Below, in pieces: positions 1 through 4,662 of a stretch of 7,458 nt of DNA. The DNA lies in assembly GCA_946623915.1 (NCBI GenBank), contig CAMORQ010000085.1, forward strand, positions 1 through 7,458, given 5' to 3'. Source of the DNA: an uncultured Coriobacteriaceae bacterium (GTDB lineage: Bacteria; Actinomycetota; Coriobacteriia; Coriobacteriales; Eggerthellaceae). The translations under genes and the position numbers were made by a program. How positions within the stretch are numbered: the stretch's first letter is position 1; each line of letters opens with the position of its first letter. The notes below the pieces were generated by a model that saw only the letters and a program-made list of their open reading frames with translations, ran no database searches and was not told where the DNA came from.

Positions 1-116
1 CCGACTCCGTCCCCGACGGCACGCCTGCCCGCGCGATGTGCCGGCCGACTCCGTCCCCAGCAACGCGCCCGCCCGCGCGATGTGCCAGCCGACGCCGTCC
101 CCGACGACGCGCCCGG
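1..116. repeat. 44-bp GC-rich tandem repeat, about 2.6 copies
   Basis: Units start at 1, 45 and 89; the third is cut to 28 bp by the stop codon of the neighbouring gene. Each begins CCGAC(T/G)CCGTCCCC, and units 1 and 2 share CCCGCGCGATGTGCC near their ends. The middles differ, so the copies are old. Unit 1 can fold (CGGCAC at 17-22 with GTGCCG at 38-43; CCGTC/GACGG at 7-19). The period is not a multiple of three and no convincing protein is encoded. The array may continue beyond the left edge. It lies just downstream of the radical SAM gene, so it could contribute 3' end structure, but there is no T-run. Confidence 0.8.
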
Positions 117-1010
117 CTAAACCCAGATGCGGCCTTCGGGGCCCTTGTTCGGGTGGCTGTCGAGTATCGCGTCGGGAATCTCGGCCATGCCTTCGCGCAG
201 CTCCGCGAGCATGTCGTCTTTGTCGGCGGGCAACTGCCCAAACACGGGGATGGGGTTGGATACGTGCAGCCCGTAGAACGTGCAGCCGTCCAATTCCAAA
301 CCCTCCAAAAATGCCATCTCTTCTTCGATGTACTGGCGAAGCGTACTTTCTTCGAATACGCCTGCTTCGACCTCCTGTGTCCACGGGGTGCCCGGGTCGG
401 CGTGAAGCGGGGACACGAACACAAGTGTCGGGCGCGCTTCGTTGACGATGGCCGCATTGGCGGCGGCGTGCTCTTCGATGCGCTCGGGTCCCGCAGCCGC
501 GTTGATGATGTTCAGGTTGAAGGGCATGCCCGCTTCGTGCAGGCGGTCGAACTGGGCCTTGGCTTCGGCAGTGGTGTAGCCTTTGTTCATGTGGGACAAC
601 ACGTCGTCCAGACCCGATTCCAGTCCAATGTTGAAGTCCTTGTAGCCCAGTTTTGCCAGCCGGCTCAATTCCTCGTCTGTTTTGGAGGCGACGTTGCCGA
701 TGCGCGCGTAGCCGCCGATGGAGTTCAGGTTGGGAAAGCACCGGTGGGCTTTCTTCGCGATGCGTTCGAGCTGGTCGAACGGCAGGCAGAACGCGTCGCC
801 GTTTACCAAGAAAATGCGTTGCGTGTAAGGAACGCGCTGGGCAGCTTCGATCAGGTCGGCTTCGACTTCTTCGATAGGCGAAACCGCGAAATCGACGTCG
901 CGGTACATGCTGCAGAATGTGCATGCGTTGTGGCTGCAGCCCGTGGTCACCTGGACGAGCAGCGATTGCGCCTCGTAGGGCGGACGAAACGTGGTTCCCG
1001 TGTAGTGCAT
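117..1010 (-). CDS. Radical SAM protein of unknown function
   Basis: A 297-residue protein with the cysteine cluster C25-x4-C30-x2-C33 (GCSHNACTFC) near the N-terminus. In radical SAM enzymes these cysteines hold a [4Fe-4S] cluster that cleaves S-adenosylmethionine. The spacing is CX4CX2C rather than the textbook CX3CX2C. FLVNGDAF (67-74) is probably the SAM-binding 'GGE'-like segment. IGLESG (128-133) followed by DDVLSHMNKG matches the MiaB/HemN-like radical SAM core. The C-terminal part has GLHVSNPIPVFGQLP (247-261), possibly substrate-facing. There is no B12-binding, TRAM or second Fe-S domain, so it is a minimal cytosolic enzyme of about 300 residues. The ATG start is supported by AAGGAG four bases upstream. 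It runs in the same direction as the permease gene, 112 bp away, but probably has its own promoter. The reaction cannot be named from sequence. Confidence 0.9.
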   Translation of the reverse strand: MHYTGTTFRPPYEAQSLLVQVTTGCSHNACTFCSMYRDVDFAVSPIEEVEADLIEAAQRVPYTQRIFLVNGDAFCLPFDQLERIAKKAHRCFPNLNSIGGYARIGNVASKTDEELSRLAKLGYKDFNIGLESGLDDVLSHMNKGYTTAEAKAQFDRLHEAGMPFNLNIINAAAGPERIEEHAAANAAIVNEARPTLVFVSPLHADPGTPWTQEVEAGVFEESTLRQYIEEEMAFLEGLELDGCTFYGLHVSNPIPVFGQLPADKDDMLAELREGMAEIPDAILDSHPNKGPEGRIWV

Positions 1011-1014
1011 ACTT

Positions 1015-1020
1015 CTCCTT
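1015..1020 (-). promoter_or_regulatory. Ribosome binding site of radical SAM gene
   Basis: The minus strand reads AAGGAG, then AAGT, then ATG. This strong Shine-Dalgarno at close spacing fixes the start at 1010. Confidence 0.8.
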
Positions 1021-1036
1021 CGGTCGGTTAGACCCT

Positions 1037-1042
1037 ATTGTA
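1037..1042 (-). promoter_or_regulatory. Possible -10 box for radical SAM gene
   Basis: The minus strand reads TACAAT here (5 of 6 to TATAAT). Transcription would begin near 1030 and give a leader of about 20 nt containing the AAGGAG site. No good -35 box is seen 17 bp upstream, so the call rests on the -10 and its position. Confidence 0.35.
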
Positions 1043-1075
1043 TCAACTGTGTCCCAGCTGTTCTGCATGTGTTGT

Positions 1076-1109
1076 TGGGGGCAGTGTCGTTTGACACATG
1101 AGGTCCCCA
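1076..1109 (-). terminator. Two-tier hairpin, possible terminator after the permease gene
   Basis: TGGGG (1076-1080) can pair with CCCCA (1105-1109), and inside it GTGTC (1084-1088) pairs with GACAC (1093-1097) around a 4-nt loop. It starts 14 bp beyond the permease stop. There is no T-run on either side, so it is at best a weak or factor-assisted terminator, or an mRNA-end stabiliser. Confidence 0.3.
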
Positions 1110-1122
1110 GCGACACGCCAGG

Positions 1123-2142
1123 TTACGCTTCATCCTTGCCGCCAGGAAGTACGTGGTAGAGCAGTAGCAGGAACGCATAGAACGAACCCAAGCCTACGAG
1201 CGTGCCGTCGAGGGCGGTGTCACCAGCGCGTTTGAGCGCCTTGTCCAGAGCCGGCAACAGCACCCAGACGGCCCAGGTGGCGATAACCGAGTAGAACAGC
1301 GAGTTCTGCAGGCAGATTTGCCCTTGGAAGTTGAACTTCATGTCGCGGTAGTCCCAGAGCTCGTAGTTGCGGTTGGCCACCATACCGGTCGCGTAGTCGA
1401 TGGACGTGCAGGCCACTTGGTTGACCAGGAAGCTTGCCGAAAGCGCCAAGGGAAGCGCAATCGGTTCGGGAATGATGCCTTCTTCGCTGCGGGCGGTTAT
1501 GGCTCCATGAACAGCGTTCTTGGCCGGCGTCAGCGCCAGTTCGGCAAGCACCGCGGCCGTGCCTTCGGCGGGGAAGGGGAAGAGCCATTGGTCCCAGAGC
1601 ATGTGGTTTTCGCGGTCGTAGCCGCCTTTGAACAGCCCGTATTTGATGCCCGTGCAGAACAGCATTTCGCCCCAGTGGCCCACGAGTGAAAACACCATGT
1701 AGTACAGGCCGAGCTTGCGAGCCAGTGGGTACCACGGTGCGGAAAGCAGGGGGCCCGCAGTCGAGGCGCCGTTTGATCTTGGCGCTTTGCCGGCTGACCG
1801 CCCGCGTTTCCACGCCACTGCTGCGCCAAGCCCCGCAAGTGCGACCGACCCTGCGGCATGCACCACGGGCATAACGCGGTTGAACACCTTTTCGCGCAGG
1901 GAGTCCTTGTCCCACGTGCGGGTGACGTACGAGCCCTTCCGCAGCTTGTTCAGCGCGCCCAGCCCGATGGTCGCAGCCCCCGTGGCCGCTGCCACGGGAA
2001 GCGCGGCAGCCGATCGGCGGTGGGCAAGCCATGCTGTAAGCGCCGTGCCTACCGTGCTCGCGCCCGCCCGCCAAAAGCTCAGGTCATAGGGCAGCTTGTC
2101 GGGATCGGACGCCGCCGAATACGCATACCACGACCCTAGCAT
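1123..2142 (-). CDS. CmpB-like membrane protein, 'putative ABC transporter permease' family
   Basis: A 339-residue polytopic membrane protein. The C-terminal half carries motifs I associate with the family annotated as putative ABC transporter permease (ABC_trans_CmpB): GHWGEM (155-160), DYATGM (249-254) and WDYRDMKFNFQGQICLQNS (263-281). Hydrophobic segments lie near 28-64, 92-111, 143-163, 186-206, 226-246, 281-299 and 311-331. The first 140 residues are a less conserved Ala/Gly-rich extension. No ATPase partner is nearby, and the family's transport role has never been convincing, so the annotated function is only a name. The ATG is the first possible start because TAG lies immediately upstream in frame. 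Its own Shine-Dalgarno is weak (AGGTTG), and translation may depend on the small upstream ORF at 2143-2178. The extreme C-terminus (GGKDEA) is polar. Confidence 0.8.
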   Translation of the reverse strand: MLGSWYAYSAASDPDKLPYDLSFWRAGASTVGTALTAWLAHRRSAAALPVAAATGAATIGLGALNKLRKGSYVTRTWDKDSLREKVFNRVMPVVHAAGSVALAGLGAAVAWKRGRSAGKAPRSNGASTAGPLLSAPWYPLARKLGLYYMVFSLVGHWGEMLFCTGIKYGLFKGGYDRENHMLWDQWLFPFPAEGTAAVLAELALTPAKNAVHGAITARSEEGIIPEPIALPLALSASFLVNQVACTSIDYATGMVANRNYELWDYRDMKFNFQGQICLQNSLFYSVIATWAVWVLLPALDKALKRAGDTALDGTLVGLGSFYAFLLLLYHVLPGGKDEA

Positions 2143-2178
2143 CTATCGCAACCTGCTAGGCCGAGTCGTGCAATCCAT
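2143..2178 (-). CDS. Possible 11-codon leader ORF coupled to the permease gene
   Basis: On the minus strand AAAGGA followed by six bases and ATG opens a short frame reading MDCTTRPSRLR, then TAG. The TAG is directly followed by the permease ATG in the same frame (TAGATG). Its ribosome binding site (2185-2190) is clearly better than that of the permease. Two readings fit. It may be a leader peptide that delivers ribosomes to the permease start by termination and restart. Alternatively the TAG may be a nonsense mutation or error inside a longer permease N-terminus. I have no homology evidence for the peptide. Confidence 0.35.
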   Translation of the reverse strand: MDCTTRPSRLR

Positions 2179-2273
2179 CCAAAGTCCTTTCGGTTCGCCA
2201 GAAGTCATTCCGTCGCATTTGATACGGAGTGCGCATCTGTTGTGTCTCATATCCGCAACCCTCGTTGTCCCGT

Positions 2274-2317
2274 GGGCAAGCGAGGGCGAGCGACGGTGGC
2301 CCGCGGGCGAGCGAGGG
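2274..2317. repeat. Short direct repeat GGGC(A/G)AGCGAGGG
   Basis: A 13-mer at 2274-2286 recurs at 2305-2317 with one difference, 31 bp apart, just before the larger repeat array. It may be an outlying decayed part of the same low-complexity tract. Confidence 0.55.
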
Positions 2318-2332
2318 TGCCGTAAGACGGTT

Positions 2333-2462
2333 GGAGCAGCGAAGGGCTGGTCGGGGCGGTGAATGTGGCTGGAACAGCGAAAAGTGGGTAGGGGCGGTGA
2401 ATGTGGCCGGGACGCGAAGGGCGGCCGGGACACGAAGGGTGGCCAGGACGCAAAGGGCGGCC
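2333..2462. repeat. Degenerate minisatellite: two 38-bp units then three 18-bp units
   Basis: The 38-bp units run 2333-2370 and 2371-2408; both end in GGGGCGGTGAATGTGGC(T/C). The 18-bp units run 2409-2426, 2427-2444 and 2445-2462, with consensus (G/A)GGAC(G/A)C(G/A)AAGGG(C/T)GGCC. The 18-bp unit looks like the 38-bp unit after loss of about 20 internal bases, so the array has two linked periods. The plus strand is rich in G runs. Frames crossing it give low-complexity peptides (minus strand: PPFASRPPFASRP-like; plus strand: GRDAKGG-like) that look like repeat by-products, not protein. The rest of the gene-poor stretch (2179-2332 and 2463-2595) shows nothing else I can support; no strong promoter for the permease was found. 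Confidence 0.8.
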
Positions 2463-2595
2463 AAAGGATGGCAGGGACGACGAGGTCGAAGGCGAGCGAA
2501 GGCTGCCGGACCCTTGGTCGGAAGCGCGTCCGCACAAAAGCCTTTCGGTGCCAGGTTCGCCCCGGTCAGGCGCACTCTGCAGTCACCGCGAAATC

Positions 2596-2626
2596 AAGAA
2601 GGACCTGCGTGTTGCAGGTCCTTCTT
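2596..2626 (-). terminator. Intrinsic terminator of the flavoprotein gene
   Basis: A perfect 13-bp stem, AAGAAGGACCTGC at 2596-2608 with GCAGGTCCTTCTT at 2614-2626, closes a 5-nt loop. In the flavoprotein direction it begins 30 bp after the stop codon and is followed by a short T-containing tract (CTTCTTGATTT). This is the best terminator in the window and shows that the flavoprotein is transcribed alone. Confidence 0.85.
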
Positions 2627-2656
2627 CAGGGAGGGGATGAAAGGAGGATGCGGACT

Positions 2657-4390
2657 CTAGGCGATGTCTCCTGCTGCGTGGCGCACAGCGTAGCGGCCGA
2701 AGGTGACCTGGCGTCCGAGGCAGTTGCCTACCAGATACACCGGGTAGTTGCCGCTGTAATAGCTGCCAGAGCTCGTGCCGACGACGTAGAGGCCTTCGAT
2801 GGGCTGGTAGTTGTCGTCCACAGCCTGGCAGTGCTTGTTGATGCGCACGCCGTCGATGGTGGTCAGCAGGGACCCGCCGTACCATGCGCCGTAGAAAGGC
2901 GCTTCGCGGATGGCGGAAAGACGGTAGGCTTCCTTTCCAAACTGCGTGTCATCTTGGGCATCGAACATCTTGTTGTACTCTTCGATGGTCGCGAGGAACT
3001 GCTCCTTGGCGTCACCTTCGAAACCGAGCTGGTCGGCCAGGTCTTCGAGCGTGTCAGCTTTCATCATAAGGCCTTTGCTGATGTACTTTTCGTCGTAGGC
3101 TTCGTCGACGGTATGGCCGTTCAGCGTGCGCTTCCAGGTGTTGGCAGAGCAACCTTGCGTCTTGAAACGCTGCACGTCGTCGGGGGCGTTCACGTCGAAT
3201 ACCTGGCACCATACGCCACCCGGGCGGCAGGCCGCCGCATGGCAGATGGTGTCGTAGTTTCCGCTTTCGTTGCAGATGCGCTGCCCAAGGCGGTCCACCT
3301 TCAGGAAGGGCTGGCTTCCCAAGTTGAACTGGCCGCCCGTTGCCCACGTGCCCGCTTCTTCGTCGGTGTAGCCCGCGTCGACCCCAGGCTCCACGATGCC
3401 GCGGTCGAAGATCATGGCTGCGGGGTCGGTGTCCATGGCCGCACCTGCCCAGAGCGCCGCCTTGATGCCGGAGCCATCGTTGTTCTGATTGTAGTTCAGG
3501 CTGGTCACGCACTTGGGAACGATGGGATTGCGCGCTTTGAGCATGGCGGGGTTGGCCGGGTAGCCGCCGGTGGCGATAATCACGTTCTTGGCGTTGTACT
3601 GGATGTAGCCGTCGGGGCCTTCGCAGATGGCGCCGGTAACCTTGCCCTCTTCGTGCAAGAGCTTCACGAGCGCGGTCTTGTAGGTGACGTCAACTCCCTT
3701 GCTCGCCATGTACTCGGACAGCACTTCGACGTGCTCCACACGCGCTTCGGGACCCTGTACGCCCGGCTTTTCGACGTGGTGGCACTCGGGCGGCATGAAG
3801 TAGACGGTGCCGCCCGCTTGGTCGTTCTCTTCGTCGACGATGGCGGTTACTTCTTCGCCCAGGAAGTCGTTGTACAGATCCACGAGCCATTCCACCGTGG
3901 GGCCGGAATGCTCGACCCAGGTGCGTGCGACGCTCTGGTCGTTTTTGAAGCTCGCATAGCGCGCCCATTCGTTGAGCCACCGTTTTTCGTCGAAGTCCAG
4001 GTTGGCTTCTTTCTGGAACCGGCTGTGGATAGCTCCGATGTCGTAGTGGCTGGCGGCGGGCTCGGCGCCTTTTTCGATAATGGCGAAGTTCAGGCCCAGG
4101 TCGGCGGCGGTTGCGCCGGCGACGGCACCTGCCATGCCGCATCCGCAGATGAGCAGGTCGACATCGATCGTCTCGCCGATTTCGCCGATTTCGGGCTCTT
4201 CGCCGAGCCAATCGGTGGCGGCTCCCGCTGCGGTTTCGGCCTCGGCGGCAGCTTTGGCCTCTTTCACGTCGCTCGCCGTTACGATGGTGGGTTGCGCACA
4301 GCTGGCAAGTCCCAGCGCGGTTAAGGCTCCGGCGCCCGCACCAGTTAGGAACGCACGGCGGGAAATGCCGCTTTCGGTGGATTTGGTCAT
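2657..4390 (-). CDS. Tat-exported lipoprotein flavoprotein reductase, fumarate-reductase-like, substrate unknown
   Basis: A 577-residue FAD enzyme. The N-terminus has a twin-arginine signal, SRRAFLTG (10-17), and a lipobox L28-A-S-C31, so it is probably exported folded and lipid-anchored outside the membrane. An Ala/Glu-rich linker (about 40-73) follows. The FAD fold starts at VDLLICGCGMAG (77-88; G83, G85, G88), with E106 expected to bind the FAD ribose; GLYVVGTSSGS near 533-543 is the C-terminal FAD-contact region. The family includes fumarate and urocanate reductases and 3-ketosteroid dehydrogenase relatives. At positions that appear equivalent to fumarate reductase catalytic or substrate residues, this protein has Y379 (NESGNYD), Y504 (AWYGG) and Y549/Y552 (NYPVYLVG) instead of Arg or His. 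No FMN-binding or haem domain is fused. The start is fixed by TAAGGAGG upstream. The gene is single, with its own terminator, and diverges from the LuxR-type regulator. Fumarate as substrate is unlikely; the true acceptor is unknown. Confidence 0.9.
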   Translation of the reverse strand: MTKSTESGISRRAFLTGAGAGALTALGLASCAQPTIVTASDVKEAKAAAEAETAAGAATDWLGEEPEIGEIGETIDVDLLICGCGMAGAVAGATAADLGLNFAIIEKGAEPAASHYDIGAIHSRFQKEANLDFDEKRWLNEWARYASFKNDQSVARTWVEHSGPTVEWLVDLYNDFLGEEVTAIVDEENDQAGGTVYFMPPECHHVEKPGVQGPEARVEHVEVLSEYMASKGVDVTYKTALVKLLHEEGKVTGAICEGPDGYIQYNAKNVIIATGGYPANPAMLKARNPIVPKCVTSLNYNQNNDGSGIKAALWAGAAMDTDPAAMIFDRGIVEPGVDAGYTDEEAGTWATGGQFNLGSQPFLKVDRLGQRICNESGNYDTICHAAACRPGGVWCQVFDVNAPDDVQRFKTQGCSANTWKRTLNGHTVDEAYDEKYISKGLMMKADTLEDLADQLGFEGDAKEQFLATIEEYNKMFDAQDDTQFGKEAYRLSAIREAPFYGAWYGGSLLTTIDGVRINKHCQAVDDNYQPIEGLYVVGTSSGSYYSGNYPVYLVGNCLGRQVTFGRYAVRHAAGDIA

Positions 4391-4396
4391 GGGTTT

Positions 4397-4404
4397 CCTC
4401 CTTA
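4397..4404 (-). promoter_or_regulatory. Strong ribosome binding site of the flavoprotein gene
   Basis: The minus strand reads TAAGGAGG, six bases, then ATG. This near-perfect Shine-Dalgarno implies high expression when transcribed. Confidence 0.85.
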
Positions 4405-4407
4405 GTG

Positions 4408-4468
4408 GATGCAGCGATCTTGTGCGTGAGCCCGCTCGGAGGCTGCAGGCATCCTTGCGGGCTGCATC
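4408..4468 (-). promoter_or_regulatory. Leader hairpin abutting the flavoprotein ribosome binding site
   Basis: GATGCAGC (4408-4415) is complementary to GCTGCATC (4461-4468). A second pair, GCCCGC (4430-4435) with GCGGGC (4457-4462), overlaps it by two bases, so the two stems compete. The outer stem ends only three bases before TAAGGAGG. In the mRNA the enclosed loop carries CCUCC (4438-4442), which could pair with the GGAGG of the ribosome site. It may be a translation-control leader. No known riboswitch class is recognised, and chance pairing in GC-rich DNA is possible. Confidence 0.4.
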
Positions 4469-4501
4469 GGATTGTGCGGCTGCGGACGTCTGGTGTCACC
4501 G

Positions 4502-4523
4502 CCCCAATGGGGGCATTTGCACA
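4502..4523. promoter_or_regulatory. Composite operator-like element, copy 1
   Basis: CCCCAATGGGG (4502-4512) is an inverted repeat of CCCC/GGGG around AAT, followed two bases later by ATTTGCA. Its partner is at 4557-4579. It lies about 21 bp upstream of the plus-strand -10 candidate, over its -35 area, and just beyond the start site expected for the minus-strand transcript. Confidence 0.6.
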
Positions 4524-4531
4524 TAAAGTGC

Positions 4532-4539
4532 CTTATAGT
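4532..4539. promoter_or_regulatory. Overlapping divergent -10 boxes
   Basis: CTTATAGT reads TATAGT on the plus strand (4534-4539) and TATAAG on the minus strand (4537 to 4532), both close to TATAAT. Starts would fall near 4546 (plus) and 4525 (minus), giving leaders of roughly 115 and 135 nt. Neither has a good -35 hexamer at normal spacing; the CCCCAATGGGG elements occupy those positions instead. This suggests activator-dependent expression of both genes from one centre. Promoter calls by eye are uncertain. Confidence 0.45.
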
Positions 4540-4556
4540 CTGTGTTATTGCTGTGA

Positions 4557-4579
4557 CCCCAATGGGGTGATTTTTGCAA
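4557..4579. promoter_or_regulatory. Composite operator-like element, copy 2
   Basis: CCCCAATGGGG (4557-4567), extended to ACCCC-AAT-GGGGT, is followed two bases later by ATTTTTGCA. The core is identical to copy 1 in the same orientation, 55 bp away. It covers the -35 area of the minus-strand TATAAG box, as expected for a site controlling the flavoprotein gene. Confidence 0.6.
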
Positions 4580-4653
4580 AATACCTGTTAAGAAGCGTAT
4601 GTCGCATATGCCTTTGAGCGTGTGCGTTATGGCAGGCGTTTACAATAAGTGTT

Positions 4654-4659
4654 GGAGGG
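4654..4659 (+). promoter_or_regulatory. Ribosome binding site of the LuxR-type regulator
   Basis: GGAGGG lies three bases before ATG 4663. The spacing is tight but it is the only site that fits this start. Confidence 0.65.
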
Positions 4660-4662
4660 TAC

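Noticed and set aside
1..116. CRISPR array
   Set aside because: Units are contiguous with a 44-bp period, without distinct conserved repeats and unique spacers, and no cas gene is present.
36..1031. A 331-codon plus-strand open frame opposite the radical SAM gene
   Set aside because: It begins in the tandem repeat, has low-complexity Arg/Pro-rich sequence at its start, and lies opposite a gene with clear Fe-S cysteine and core motifs and a strong ribosome site.
2143..2535. A 130-codon minus-strand frame with Pro/Phe-rich repeats, in frame with the permease
   Set aside because: The repeats follow the minisatellite units and the rest has no protein-like features. Only its last 11 codons, with their own ribosome site, are kept as a possible leader ORF.
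2363..4324. A 653-codon plus-strand open frame opposite the flavoprotein gene
   Set aside because: It mirrors the flavoprotein codons on the other strand and begins inside the repeat array. It has no recognisable domain or good ribosome site. Long antisense frames are usual in GC-rich genes.
4641..4646. TACAAT as the -10 box of the regulator gene
   Set aside because: Transcription would start near 4653, at or inside the ribosome site before ATG 4663, and no -35 box is present at normal spacing.
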